Source of the DNA: a virus
Length of the DNA: 56,669 bases
IMG/VR virus record: IMGVR_UViG_3300008113_000379
Location: 1-56,669 of that record
Strand: one strand, 5' to 3'
The notes beneath the pieces are model-generated. The model worked only from the letters and a program-made list of their open reading frames with translations, was not told the origin of the DNA and did not search any database. The translations under genes and the position numbers were made by a program. This document shows, one piece after another, positions 7,315 to 14,848 of the stretch; within the stretch, counting starts at the first letter, position 1; every line of letters begins with the position of its first letter.

Positions 7315-7599
7315 ATGATAAATTTTAAATTTTCAATTGAATACCCTTTCACTAGGTTAGCATTCAATCATAGTTTCAATCGTTCTTGGGAAACATTTTT
7401 CAAAAACAAATACTTTGAATTTGAAGTGTTGCGGGATTGTGAATATCTAATTAATTTTAATTTTAATTGGACAACTAGATGCGACCATGCAGGTGTTAGA
7501 CTTGAATTGGGTTTGTTTGGATATGCGCTAATATTTCACTTTTATGATAATAGACATTGGGACTATAAAACAAACGATTGGATGACACATGAGTGTTAG
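7315..7599 (+). CDS. Hypothetical aromatic-rich protein
   Basis: A 94-aa protein rich in Phe, Tyr and Trp, with no membrane span or known motif. A TACAAT-like -10 is seen at 7304-7309, nine bases... upstream region lacks a clear -35 box, so its promoter is uncertain. The stop overlaps the next start. Confidence 0.65.
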   Translation: MINFKFSIEYPFTRLAFNHSFNRSWETFFKNKYFEFEVLRDCEYLINFNFNWTTRCDHAGVRLELGLFGYALIFHFYDNRHWDYKTNDWMTHEC

Positions 7600-7903
7600 T
7601 ATAAACTCTACAGTAAGTACACCCACCCCATTGTTGGATTATACCTTACGGCATAGACATGAACTTGAATTGCGAAAAGAAGAATTGCGAAAAGAAGTTT
7701 TCAATAAACATTATGACAGGGTAGATGAATATTATGATTGGAAAAGAATCAAGTACACTGAACAAAATAGATTAGAAGAAGAACGTGAATTACGTAAAAA
7801 TTTAGAAGAAATGCACCAATACGAAAATTTAAAAAATCGCACAGACTACAACAATTATAGATATCAATTTTACATTGGTACATTAGTGGATTGCTATATA
7901 TGA
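7589..7903 (+). CDS. Hypothetical charged coiled-coil protein
   Basis: A 104-aa protein overlapping the previous gene by 11 bases. Residues ~22-80 are a charged helix with a short repeat (R-K-E-E-L-R-K-E). No known family. Confidence 0.65.
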   Translation: MSVSINSTVSTPTPLLDYTLRHRHELELRKEELRKEVFNKHYDRVDEYYDWKRIKYTEQNRLEEERELRKNLEEMHQYENLKNRTDYNNYRYQFYIGTLVDCYI

Positions 7904-8130
7904 ACAGATTCCCCGGCCCAAATAGATTGCTAAGTTTGTTATATCCGCTATTTCTGATATCGGGTATAGTTTTTGTGCTTGGGTTAGTATATGGATTCAT
8001 TATGCATGACGAATATGACGAGGATGATGAAGTTACCATCACATTCAATTGTTCTCAAGTTTTAGGATCACAAAATAATTATCCTGAATTCGTTATTAAT
8101 CAATGTAAACAATTGAGGAGAGGTCTATGA
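7900..8130 (+). CDS. Single-span membrane protein with acidic loop
   Basis: A 76-aa protein starting at the ATG that overlaps the previous stop (ATGA); the upstream TTG at 7891 is less likely. One hydrophobic helix (~residues 9-35) is followed by an acidic stretch H-D-E-Y-D-E-D-D-E. Function unknown. Confidence 0.7.
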   Translation: MNRFPGPNRLLSLLYPLFLISGIVFVLGLVYGFIMHDEYDEDDEVTITFNCSQVLGSQNNYPEFVINQCKQLRRGL

Positions 8131-8345
8131 AATTGAAAGAACAAATCATACATGACATGTGTATGACCTATAGACATGATTATGGATTGCGTAAAACAGA
8201 TAATGATCCAACTTGGACAAGTGGCATGACTGAGCAGGATGCCAAAATGCTTTACAAAACAATGGAACAGATATATAATAACGACATTGAACCTATTATT
8301 GAACACTACAAAGGACAAGAAAATGCACTTAAGTCAAGTAAATGA
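8127..8345 (+). CDS. Hypothetical protein
   Basis: A 72-aa soluble protein with a GGAG-type ribosome site and ATGA overlap with the previous gene. It overlaps the next gene's start by 23 bases. No recognised family. Confidence 0.65.
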   Translation: MKLKEQIIHDMCMTYRHDYGLRKTDNDPTWTSGMTEQDAKMLYKTMEQIYNNDIEPIIEHYKGQENALKSSK

Positions 8346-8871
8346 ATTAACAAATCACCGTATTACTGAAGGTAGTGAGTATGGTTGGAGCTGTTATCCT
8401 GATGCACGTATGTTAAATTATGAGAGTAATTTTGCTTATGTGTCGGTCGTATACAGTACTGAGACACAAGAAATCTATGAAGCCGATGTAAGTATTAAAA
8501 TCCATGCATGGGATGAAGACCAAAGACCATATCGCTGGTTAAATCCTGAATTCAAAGATGCAATGATTGCCGAAGCCAAATCACGTAAAGTTAAATGGAA
8601 AAAAGCATGGGATGAAGTTAAGTGGATTGACCTCGAAACTGAGGAAGATTTCTTAGAAAAAGCAGAGGCAATCTTTAATGGCATTGAAGATTTTGACAAG
8701 CGTGTTCAAGTTCCTATTGATTTGGAAGATGATGTAATGTTACAGTTGTGTATGGAAGCACACAAGCGTGATATCACATTGAACAAAATGGTTGAAGAAA
8801 TTTTACAAACTCTTATTGCTGAACGTAAGCATAAAGAGTTTGTAAACGATTACCCACAGGATCTTGGATGA
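8323..8871 (+). CDS. Hypothetical protein with C-terminal ribbon-helix-helix-like region
   Basis: A 182-aa protein. The ATG at 8323 has AAAGGA seven bases upstream; the frame extends upstream to 8239 without a ribosome site. Residues ~131-170 run V-Q-V-P-I-D-L, then an acidic helix, then T-L-N-K-M-V-E-E-I-L. This is a strand-helix-helix pattern like Arc/MetJ-type DNA-binding antitoxins. The N-terminal ~120 residues are unrecognised. A regulator is plausible; no toxin gene is adjacent. Confidence 0.65.
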   Translation: MHLSQVNELTNHRITEGSEYGWSCYPDARMLNYESNFAYVSVVYSTETQEIYEADVSIKIHAWDEDQRPYRWLNPEFKDAMIAEAKSRKVKWKKAWDEVKWIDLETEEDFLEKAEAIFNGIEDFDKRVQVPIDLEDDVMLQLCMEAHKRDITLNKMVEEILQTLIAERKHKEFVNDYPQDLG

Positions 8872-9155
8872 ACAATATATTATATGGAATTTTTGATTGG
8901 ATAAAAAGTGATTACAAAAGTAATAGACTACGTTTTTGTTTTGAGGTTTTGGCTTGGGCTATTTCTATTGGGTGTTCTATCACTATGGCAAGCACCGTAC
9001 CAAACCCCCCATTACTTATTCTCTATCCAATATGGATTTGTGGATGTGCTATATATGCTGGGTGCGCTTATAGTCGGCGTTCCTTTGGTATGCTTGCTAA
9101 TTACATCTTACTTACCACAATCGACACAATCGGACTCATAAGGATGCTAACATGA
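8868..9155 (+). CDS. Conserved phage-type membrane protein
   Basis: A 95-aa protein with three hydrophobic segments (~21-41, 48-67 and 74-90). The pattern L-R-F-C-F-E-V-L-A-W-A-I, P-N-P-P, then S-F-G-M-L-A-N-Y-I-L-L-T-T-I-D matches a family I recall from many phages with unknown function. It overlaps both neighbours by four bases. Confidence 0.75.
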   Translation: MNNILYGIFDWIKSDYKSNRLRFCFEVLAWAISIGCSITMASTVPNPPLLILYPIWICGCAIYAGCAYSRRSFGMLANYILLTTIDTIGLIRMLT

Positions 9156-9601
9156 ACAGAAAAACTTGGACACTAGAAGTCAAAGAGGATCCAGAAAATG
9201 GTGACGCAATACTTGAATTTCCTGATGACCTTATGCTAGAGGCAGGCTGGAAAGAGGGTGATGAACTAGATTGGATTGACAATAAAAACGGTTCTTATAC
9301 TTTGAAAAAGAAAGAACCCACCGAATGGGTGCTTGTTGAATGTGTCAGTACTTTCCGTGAACGATATATGGTTGAAGTACCTAAGGGTAAGGCTGAGTGG
9401 GCATTGGATACAGTTACAATGAATGAAGCCAAAGAGTTTAGCCAAGAACATATTGGTGAGCAAATTATTAGCCATCGTGTTGTGTCTAAAGAAGAGGCAT
9501 TGACATTGTGTGATAAGGATAATGACTATGGTAGTTCTTGGGATGAAGAATTAAAAGTAAAGAATTTTTTCACAACTTGGAAAGAACAGGAAACAAAATG
9601 A
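9152..9601 (+). CDS. AbrB/MazE-like N-terminal domain fused to unknown domain
   Basis: A 149-aa protein. Residues ~4-52 follow the AbrB/SpoVT swapped-hairpin pattern, with F-P-D-D-L-M-L-E-A-G-W-K-E-G-D-E-L then a glycine turn and a Y-T-L-K-K strand. The C-terminal ~95 residues are an unrelated unknown domain. Such N-termini bind DNA or mediate dimer formation. A second AbrB-like protein is encoded at 25838-26017. Confidence 0.65.
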   Translation: MNRKTWTLEVKEDPENGDAILEFPDDLMLEAGWKEGDELDWIDNKNGSYTLKKKEPTEWVLVECVSTFRERYMVEVPKGKAEWALDTVTMNEAKEFSQEHIGEQIISHRVVSKEEALTLCDKDNDYGSSWDEELKVKNFFTTWKEQETK

Positions 9602-9912
9602 ATGTCTCTACTGAATGGACAGATAAAGATTGGAATAAACTTGACAAATGGTTGCGTGGTGTTCTAAAAACAGAAACGGTCACCGTAACCTTTACTAAAA
9701 AGGATGGCACGGAACGTGTAATGAATTGCACAACCAATCCTGCTATTGTACCTAAAGTAGAAGTTAAAGAAGATGCAAAACCACGCAAAGTGTCAGAGAC
9801 TACAATGCGTGTATTTGATACTGATATTAAAGAGTGGCGCAGTTTTACTACTAAATCCATTAAACACTTGAGCGTTACATTTGACTTTGGAGAGGATCAT
9901 GATACGGTATGA
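9598..9912 (+). CDS. DUF2693-like SH3-barrel protein
   Basis: A 104-aa protein. The start at 9598 overlaps the previous stop (ATGA) and has AGGAAAC upstream. It carries V-T-V-T-F-T-K-K-D-G-T-E-R-V-M and, later, V-F-D ... E-W-R-S-F with a following Ser-Ile-Lys. This resembles the SH3-fold DUF2693 family common in phages. Function unknown. Confidence 0.7.
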   Translation: MNVSTEWTDKDWNKLDKWLRGVLKTETVTVTFTKKDGTERVMNCTTNPAIVPKVEVKEDAKPRKVSETTMRVFDTDIKEWRSFTTKSIKHLSVTFDFGEDHDTV

Positions 9913-10129
9913 TGACAAAACAAAAGTCACTTGTGTAGATAATGGACAAACTGTAGATGCAGAGGTATTAGAATTCAAGCCTCAACTATTGCTAAGTGTA
10001 AGCCTTAATAAAAGTATCAAAATGGTACTTAAATATTCGGCAAAGAGTGACGAATACCAAGGTGATTTATACGGTAGAACTTTTATTTCAAAAGGCCCAA
10101 AAGGCACTCACTACAGCACAGGTCGTTAA
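9899..10129 (+). CDS. Hypothetical protein
   Basis: A 76-aa beta-rich protein. The ATG at 9899 follows GGAGAGG and overlaps the end of the previous gene. No known domain. It ends just before the promoter at 10132. Confidence 0.65.
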   Translation: MIRYDDKTKVTCVDNGQTVDAEVLEFKPQLLLSVSLNKSIKMVLKYSAKSDEYQGDLYGRTFISKGPKGTHYSTGR

Positions 10130-10131
10130 GG

Positions 10132-10160
10132 TTGACAATAAATAAGGGTTCTGTTATACT
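10132..10160 (+). promoter_or_regulatory. Sigma-70 promoter, leaderless spacing
   Basis: TTGACA (10132-10137), 17 bases and TATACT (10155-10160). The ATG at 10168 is seven bases downstream. The AATAAAT part of the cassette is kept but the rest of the spacer differs. Confidence 0.82.
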
Positions 10161-10167
10161 AACGGGT

Positions 10168-10320
10168 ATGAAAAAAGAACTCTTATCTTTCAAAATTGAA
10201 CAGCCCAAACACAGGGCTCACCGTGTGTTGTTTCAAAACAACACACCGTTCAAACCCAAAGTCGTGCAAAATAAACTTGCATACCGTCGTAAACCCAAAC
10301 ATAATGTAAGCGAGTACTAA
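10168..10320 (+). CDS. Small basic protein
   Basis: A 50-aa Lys/Arg/His-rich protein. The start is set by the promoter seven bases upstream, so the longer frame from 10132 is excluded. Its charge suggests nucleic-acid or ribosome binding (inference). Likely leaderless. Confidence 0.6.
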   Translation: MKKELLSFKIEQPKHRAHRVLFQNNTPFKPKVVQNKLAYRRKPKHNVSEY

Positions 10321-10321
10321 C

Positions 10322-10585
10322 ATGGAAAAAATCCTTTGTAAGGATTGTAAGAATTCTAAAACTAGTTTTTTTAATAAAATTGTTAAAAATCCGTATGGAT
10401 ATCGGTGCATGTTGCCCGAGGCATTCTATACACCCCCGCCCGACAAGACGCTAGGCCTGGACAGGCCTGGATATTTTGAATCTTGCAATGTAGCAAGAGC
10501 AGACCCCAAAATTTGCGGTCCTCACGCTATAAACTGGGTTCCCCGCGATACTGCAAAAGTATTCACTTTCCTCAAACGAATTTAA
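10322..10585 (+). CDS. Cysteine-rich protein, possible zinc binder
   Basis: An 87-aa protein with C-x2-C near residues 5-8 and further cysteines at ~29, 54 and 64, ending C-G-P-H-A-I-N-W-V-P-R. The spacing suggests one zinc site. The arrangement resembles small phage proteins of unknown function. Confidence 0.65.
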   Translation: MEKILCKDCKNSKTSFFNKIVKNPYGYRCMLPEAFYTPPPDKTLGLDRPGYFESCNVARADPKICGPHAINWVPRDTAKVFTFLKRI

Positions 10586-10594
10586 GGAGTTATT

Positions 10595-10828
10595 ATGACA
10601 AAAGGTATATGTCCTGTTTGTAACGGAACTGGAAAAAGTGAGGACGGTCGTGGATGTAGGAATTGTGGTGGACAAGAAATGTATGGTCGAGGTACGGGTC
10701 AAGTCAATTTAAGACACGACGGTACTCCTTGTAAACATGAATACACAAGTACTACAATTGGTCGTTGCCTAACTAGATACAAATGTACTCATTGTTCTTA
10801 TCAATTTGACATTGATTCAGGTGACTAA
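10595..10828 (+). CDS. Zinc-ribbon protein, DnaJ-type CxxCxGxG motif
   Basis: A 77-aa protein. C-P-V-C-N-G-T-G and C-R-N-C-G-G form a DnaJ-like zinc-finger pair (residues ~6-25). A C-K-H-E-Y and Y-K-C-T-H-C pair forms a second site near the C-terminus, which ends I-D-S-G-D. It has no J-domain, so it is not a DnaJ. Confidence 0.72.
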   Translation: MTKGICPVCNGTGKSEDGRGCRNCGGQEMYGRGTGQVNLRHDGTPCKHEYTSTTIGRCLTRYKCTHCSYQFDIDSGD

Positions 10829-10832
10829 AAGG

Positions 10833-10861
10833 TTGACAATAAATCACTTTGGGTATATAAT
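10833..10861 (+). promoter_or_regulatory. Sigma-70 promoter, repeated cassette
   Basis: TTGACA (10833-10838), 17 bases and TATAAT (10856-10861), with a spacer identical to the copies at 14262 and 40865. Confidence 0.93.
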
Positions 10862-10893
10862 ATATCTTGTTCAGTTGATTAAAGGAGTAAACA

Positions 10894-11196
10894 ATGGAAC
10901 GTCTTTCACAGATTCAACAAGTCAATTCTGCTATCATGTTTGGCAATTTCACTAATGACGAACTGAATAGCATCAACGATGCCGTTAAGTTTGCCCGTGC
11001 TAGTATTGCAAAACAAAACAAACGTGAAATGGGTGTTGGCACTGTTGTCAAATTCAAAAATAGCCGCACCGGTATGACTGTGACTGGTACTGTTAAAAAG
11101 GTAAACAGAAAGTTTATCCTTGTGAATGAGCAAAAAGCAGGTAGCTTGTTTGGTTCAACCTGGAGAGTTCCAGCTAGCATGTTAGAAGTTGCGTAA
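10894..11196 (+). CDS. Hypothetical phage protein with SH3/KOW-like C-terminal half
   Basis: A 100-aa protein with AAAGGAG before the ATG. The N-terminal half is helical. The C-terminal half has a barrel-like pattern (G-T-V-V-K-F-K, T-G-T-V-K-K-V, W-R-V-P-A-S-M-L) that resembles phage proteins of unknown function. Single-gene early unit between two cassette promoters. Confidence 0.72.
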   Translation: MERLSQIQQVNSAIMFGNFTNDELNSINDAVKFARASIAKQNKREMGVGTVVKFKNSRTGMTVTGTVKKVNRKFILVNEQKAGSLFGSTWRVPASMLEVA

Positions 11197-11213
11197 AAAC
11201 AACATACCCAAAC

Positions 11214-11242
11214 TTGACAATAAATCGGTTTGGGTATATAAT
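11214..11242 (+). promoter_or_regulatory. Sigma-70 promoter, repeated cassette
   Basis: TTGACA (11214-11219), 17 bases and TATAAT (11237-11242). Confidence 0.93.
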
Positions 11243-11274
11243 AACATCTTAGACAGTAAAGAAAAGGAAACGAA

Positions 11275-11559
11275 ATGACTACACTGACAATTGATATCTC
11301 TTATGGCATGTTCTCTGACGAAGGTAACATGGCTGTTCACGGTATTGTTATAGCTGCCAAAAGTCAAAATCTGTCATGGGAACAGACTTTTAAGGCGTTG
11401 CGTGAATTGGCTGATTCTAACCCTGACAGTTTTGGTGAGGCAATGGACACAATGGTTCGTGAATGTGTCTACGATGCAATTGGCGCTGAATTTCAATATC
11501 ACCTGCCTGCCGGCGGACCTGCCCGAGTTCATCGAGGTCGCTCAGGAGAGCCTGCGTAA
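11275..11559 (+). CDS. Hypothetical protein with suspect C-terminus
   Basis: A 94-aa protein. The first ~76 residues (to E-F-Q-Y-H) look like a coherent helical phage protein. The last ~18 residues (G-G-P-A-R-V-H-R-G-R) are coded by a GC-rich patch whose other frames look more protein-like, so a frameshift or a foreign insert at the 3' end is possible. AAAAGGAAAC lies before the ATG. Confidence 0.65.
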   Translation: MTTLTIDISYGMFSDEGNMAVHGIVIAAKSQNLSWEQTFKALRELADSNPDSFGEAMDTMVRECVYDAIGAEFQYHLPAGGPARVHRGRSGEPA

Positions 11560-11618
11560 TGGGGTGGGTGGTCTATGATATCGAGCGTGGTGAGTGTTTT
11601 TACATCTAAGGAACAAAC

Positions 11619-11885
11619 ATGACTAAGAAAATCTCCATCAAAATTTTTGCAGATCCTGGTCATGCTTGGGCACGTGTTGCTAAGTCCAAGTTGGTGACAC
11701 TTGGTATTGCCGACAAAATCTCTGCATATAGTTATCAAAAGGGTGAGAATGCTTTCCTGGAAGAGGACTGTGATTTGACAGTACTAGTCAACGCATTACG
11801 TGAGCGTGGCTATGAGGTAAAATTCAACGAAAGCCACACTAACCGTCAAAGCAAAATCCGTAGTTATTCTACATACAAGGCTTGA
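11619..11885 (+). CDS. Hypothetical phage protein
   Basis: An 88-aa protein with GGAAC before the ATG. The pattern H-A-W-A-R-V, L-G-I-A-D-K-I-S, L-E-E-D-C-D and a Ser-Lys-Ile-Arg-Ser-Tyr end resembles a conserved phage family of unknown function. The next promoter overlaps its stop. Confidence 0.72.
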   Translation: MTKKISIKIFADPGHAWARVAKSKLVTLGIADKISAYSYQKGENAFLEEDCDLTVLVNALRERGYEVKFNESHTNRQSKIRSYSTYKA

Positions 11886-11910
11886 CAATAAATCAATTTG
11901 GGTCTATAAT
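11882..11910 (+). promoter_or_regulatory. Sigma-70 promoter, repeated cassette
   Basis: TTGACA (11882-11887), 17 bases and TATAAT (11905-11910). The leader (CTTAAACAGTCGAAACAAGG) matches that of the gene at 14324. Confidence 0.92.
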
Positions 11911-11942
11911 ATAATCTTAAACAGTCGAAACAAGGAAGCAAA

Positions 11943-12209
11943 ATGAAAGCACTTAACGCATACATCACTAAGCAAAACAGTTGGAATGCAATTTTCAAAG
12001 GTCCTCAATTTGAAGTTAAAACTAGTGAGGGTCGCAAACGTGTTGCACAAAATATTGATGCCGCACTGAGCCCTGAGAACTTGACCTGTGACGGTGAACT
12101 ACCCCGTAGTCAAGTGCAAGCCCGTTATCGTGAATTGACTAATGCGGCAAAGGACCTCATCAAACTGGATCCTAGTGTTGCACAATACATGTACGAATTT
12201 TCGGAGTAA
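11943..12209 (+). CDS. Hypothetical phage protein
   Basis: An 88-aa, mostly helical soluble protein with CAAGGAAG upstream. It begins a run of six close or overlapping genes up to the AAA ATPase. No recognised domain. Confidence 0.7.
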   Translation: MKALNAYITKQNSWNAIFKGPQFEVKTSEGRKRVAQNIDAALSPENLTCDGELPRSQVQARYRELTNAAKDLIKLDPSVAQYMYEFSE

Positions 12210-12214
12210 TAATC

Positions 12215-12430
12215 ATGGAAAAAATTGTTGTTATGGTTGGGGCAATTGTCATTGCTATTGCAGGACTATTGTTACTTAGTTTCTTACTAAGTTGGCCGGT
12301 GTACATGCTTTGGAATGGTTGTTTAGTTGGAGCCGTTGCAGGAGTTAGTGAAGTGTCCTGGCTACAGGCTTGGGGCATCACTGTGTTGTTTGGATTTTTG
12401 TTTAAAACTACAGTGAGTAATTCAAAATGA
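12215..12430 (+). CDS. Small membrane protein, two or three helices
   Basis: A 71-aa protein with hydrophobic stretches at ~residues 4-30, 34-45 and 48-64. The stop overlaps the next ATG. No family recognised. Confidence 0.72.
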   Translation: MEKIVVMVGAIVIAIAGLLLLSFLLSWPVYMLWNGCLVGAVAGVSEVSWLQAWGITVLFGFLFKTTVSNSK

Positions 12431-12597
12431 CCAGTGCTGAAAAAATGAAATTGGCCATTGAGAGACTAGAAGAAGCCAAAGAACTAATGATTGAGGCATT
12501 AGGTGAAATGGAATTTGTAATGGACCATGTAGTCAACATAGAAACTATGATTGATGAATTGGAATACTATCGGCAAGAGGAATTAGAAAATGAGTAA
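12427..12597 (+). CDS. Small acidic coiled-coil protein
   Basis: A 56-aa protein, almost wholly an acidic amphipathic helix (L-E-E-A-K-E-L-M-I-E-A-L). It has four-base overlap with the previous gene and eight-base overlap with the next one. Function unknown. Confidence 0.65.
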   Translation: MTSAEKMKLAIERLEEAKELMIEALGEMEFVMDHVVNIETMIDELEYYRQEELENE

Positions 12598-12763
12598 AAT
12601 GTCTGACTTGAGTTTGGAAATTGAATTGATGATTGAACAGGGTACGCATCCGGTGACAATTGCCAAAAGACTTGATATACCATTGAGTTGGGTGTATGAT
12701 ACACTTGAACAGATGGAGCCGAGTGAAGAAGAACTAAGTCCATTTGCAACATTAAATTCCTGA
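12590..12763 (+). CDS. Small helix-turn-helix-like protein
   Basis: A 57-aa protein. I-E-L-M-I-E-Q-G followed by V-T-I-A-K-R-L-D-I-P-L-S-W-V-Y-D fits a helix-turn-helix pattern (residues ~11-38). It could be a small DNA-binding regulator. Overlaps both neighbours. Confidence 0.62.
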   Translation: MSKMSDLSLEIELMIEQGTHPVTIAKRLDIPLSWVYDTLEQMEPSEEELSPFATLNS

Positions 12764-12900
12764 TGATTTTACTTAACATAGTTTTTCTGTTGCTTGCAAT
12801 AAATTGGATTGTAGAATCTGAGAAATATTCCATCCAATGGTTTATTGGTGGAATATGTTTTGTGATGAATTTGTTCCCGATACTGAATTATATTTTTTGA
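12763..12900 (+). CDS. Small membrane protein
   Basis: A 45-aa protein with two hydrophobic segments (residues ~2-16 and ~26-45) separated by a short polar loop. The ATG overlaps the previous TGA. It ends 10 bases before the AAA ATPase start; AGGAAATAAA in that gap is the ATPase ribosome site. Confidence 0.6.
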   Translation: MILLNIVFLLLAINWIVESEKYSIQWFIGGICFVMNLFPILNYIF

Positions 12901-12909
12901 GGAAATAAA

Positions 12910-13977
12910 ATGAGTTATTTTTTGAAGTCAGGCAATACGTATCGTGTTGCAAGCGATGAGGCAATGGACATTCATCGCAAACTTCCTGCAGGTAACTATG
13001 TCATTAAACTAAATGAAATGACAGGTGAATTGTACTTGGAAGGCATTGATGATTTTACTATTCCGAGTAAAATCTATGGCAATTGTCTAAAACACACTGA
13101 CAAGATTATCCGAACCTTTACGGATCGTGATAACGCAACCGGTGTAATGATGACCGGCGAAAAAGGTAGTGGTAAAACATTGCTTACCAAGAATGTTTCT
13201 ATCCAGTTGGCCAAGCAGGGTATCCCTACAATTGTTATTAATGCCCCTTGGAATGGTGATAAGTTTAACACCTTCATTCAGAACATTGAACAGCCGTGTG
13301 CTATTCTGTTTGATGAATTTGAAAAGACCTATAATGAACGTGATGAACAGGAAGCTATTCTAACATTGTTGGATGGTGTGTTCCCGACTAAGAAGTTGTT
13401 CATGTTGACTTGTAATGACAAGTGGCGTATCGACCAGCACATGCGTAATCGGCCCGGTCGTATTTACTATATGTTAGATTTCAAAGGGTTAGATGAAACA
13501 TTTATCCGTGAATACTGTTATGACAATCTTAAGGATGCAAGCCTAAAGAATATTGACAGCATGGTAAATATTGGTAGTTTGTTCGCTGAATTCAATTTTG
13601 ACATGTTGAAGGCAATTGTTGAAGAAATGAATCGCTATAACGAATCTCCGCAAGAGGCACTTGAAATGCTTAACGCTAAACCTGAGTTTGATACTGGTAC
13701 CGAATACAATATCAAGATTGTACACAACGGTAAGGAAATCGAAAAAGCCCGCCAAGACAAATTTTTAGGCAATCCCTTGCAACCAAAAGGTGTTGAAATT
13801 GAATTTGACAGTGATCCTGATGATGAGGATAGCGAGTACATTTGGAAGACTTTCAAACCTGATGCATTGATTCATGTTGATGGTCGTAAGGGTGAGTTCA
13901 CTTTCAAAGACAACGGAACCACTGTTACACTAACAAAAATTGAAAAGAAAACTTACCATCTATACGATGCTTTTTGA
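12910..13977 (+). CDS. Phage AAA+ ATPase
   Basis: A 355-aa protein with a single AAA+ core. Walker A is GEKGSGKT near residues 83-90, Walker B is A-I-L-F-D-E-F-E near 130-137, and a T-C-N-D sensor-1 strand is followed by R-N-R-P-G-R, which supplies arginine-finger candidates (~175-182). The flanks are non-catalytic: an N-terminal ~60 residues and an acidic linker plus beta-rich C-terminal domain from ~270. Similar stand-alone AAA proteins occur in T4-like phages; the target is unknown. A terminator follows. Confidence 0.85.
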   Translation: MSYFLKSGNTYRVASDEAMDIHRKLPAGNYVIKLNEMTGELYLEGIDDFTIPSKIYGNCLKHTDKIIRTFTDRDNATGVMMTGEKGSGKTLLTKNVSIQLAKQGIPTIVINAPWNGDKFNTFIQNIEQPCAILFDEFEKTYNERDEQEAILTLLDGVFPTKKLFMLTCNDKWRIDQHMRNRPGRIYYMLDFKGLDETFIREYCYDNLKDASLKNIDSMVNIGSLFAEFNFDMLKAIVEEMNRYNESPQEALEMLNAKPEFDTGTEYNIKIVHNGKEIEKARQDKFLGNPLQPKGVEIEFDSDPDDEDSEYIWKTFKPDALIHVDGRKGEFTFKDNGTTVTLTKIEKKTYHLYDAF

Positions 13978-13997
13978 AACTAAAAGTATACACTTTT

Positions 13998-14024
13998 AAA
14001 AGAGTACGAAAGTACTCTTTTTTT
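13998..14024 (+). terminator. Intrinsic terminator with GAAA loop
   Basis: A 10-bp stem (AAAAGAGTAC / GTACTCTTTT) with a GAAA loop is followed by a T run. It ends the operon from 11882. Confidence 0.93.
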
Positions 14025-14036
14025 AGGCTAAAAAGG

Positions 14037-14065
14037 TTGACAATAAATGGATTTGGGTATATAAT
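14037..14065 (+). promoter_or_regulatory. Sigma-70 promoter, repeated cassette
   Basis: TTGACA (14037-14042), 17 bases and TATAAT (14060-14065). The leader TGTATTGATTGATTAAAGG recurs before minus-strand genes at 40396 and 40833. Confidence 0.92.
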
Positions 14066-14094
14066 ACATGTATTGATTGATTAAAGGGACAAAC

Positions 14095-14265
14095 ATGCGT
14101 GTTATTACTGTAAACTACAATGAACGAAAAGATGAAACCACTGTAGTACTTACTGATGCGTTTAAGGATTCTTGCGGAGTTATTCAATTGGATGTGTTGC
14201 AAGATGTAATAGGATCACTGACCCGGGAATATGAGGCATTGTTGGCCCCGTTCAATAAAACTTGA
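14095..14265 (+). CDS. Hypothetical small protein
   Basis: A 56-aa protein; AAAGGGAC precedes the ATG at 14095. No recognised motif. The next cassette promoter overlaps its stop codon. Confidence 0.65.
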   Translation: MRVITVNYNERKDETTVVLTDAFKDSCGVIQLDVLQDVIGSLTREYEALLAPFNKT

Positions 14266-14290
14266 CAATAAATCACTTTGGGTATATAAT
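14262..14290 (+). promoter_or_regulatory. Sigma-70 promoter, repeated cassette
   Basis: TTGACA (14262-14267), 17 bases and TATAAT (14285-14290). Confidence 0.93.
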
Positions 14291-14323
14291 AGAATCTTAA
14301 ACAGTCGAAACAAGGAGTTACAA

Positions 14324-14734
14324 ATGGCTTACATGTCTCAGGAAAAGAAAGCAAAAATTGCCCCAGTCGTTAAATCCATTCTTAAGAAGTATGGCATCAA
14401 GGGTTCACTGAGTGTCCGGCATCACTCAAGTTTGGTACTGACTCTCAAGTCAGGCAAGATTGACTTCATCGCCAACAGTAATCGTGTATGTGGTAATGAT
14501 TTTTATCAGGTTGCAAAAGGTTTCAAACCTAACACAAATGGTTACGATTCTATCAACCCTTACTGGTTCAAGGATCACTATGACGGTGATGCTAAGGCAT
14601 TTCTGACCGAAGTGATGACCGCAATGAACGACGGTAATTGGGACAAGAGTGATATCCAATCCGACTACTTCAATGTAGGTTGGTATGTGGATCTGCACAT
14701 CGGTAAATGGAATGCCCCTTATATTGTGGGTTAA
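14324..14734 (+). CDS. Conserved phage hypothetical protein
   Basis: A 136-aa protein; CAAGGAG precedes the ATG at 14324, and the upstream extension to 14231 lies in the promoter. The opening K-K-Y-G-I-K-G-S-L-S-V-R-H-H and a G-K-I-D-F-I strand resemble a widespread phage family of unknown function. It ends near the next promoter. Confidence 0.75.
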   Translation: MAYMSQEKKAKIAPVVKSILKKYGIKGSLSVRHHSSLVLTLKSGKIDFIANSNRVCGNDFYQVAKGFKPNTNGYDSINPYWFKDHYDGDAKAFLTEVMTAMNDGNWDKSDIQSDYFNVGWYVDLHIGKWNAPYIVG

Positions 14735-14761
14735 TCAACAAGATTTTGGTAACACAAGTGG

Positions 14762-14790
14762 TTGACAATAATGACCCTTTGTGTTATCAT
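14762..14790 (+). promoter_or_regulatory. Sigma-70 promoter, divergent cassette
   Basis: TTGACA (14762-14767), 17 bases and TATCAT (14785-14790). The spacer has diverged from the other copies. Confidence 0.75.
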
Positions 14791-14848
14791 TATAACTGTG
14801 CTGAAAAGCATATTTTATCAACTAGCTATATTTTTTAAAGGAATCAAA

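Noticed and set aside
8323-8871. Toxin-antitoxin pair with the ribbon-helix-helix protein
   Set aside because: Neither neighbour resembles a toxin and the protein has a long unrelated N-terminal region.
10595-10828. DnaJ co-chaperone for the phage DnaK
   Set aside because: It has DnaJ-like CxxCxGxG motifs but no J-domain and only 77 residues.
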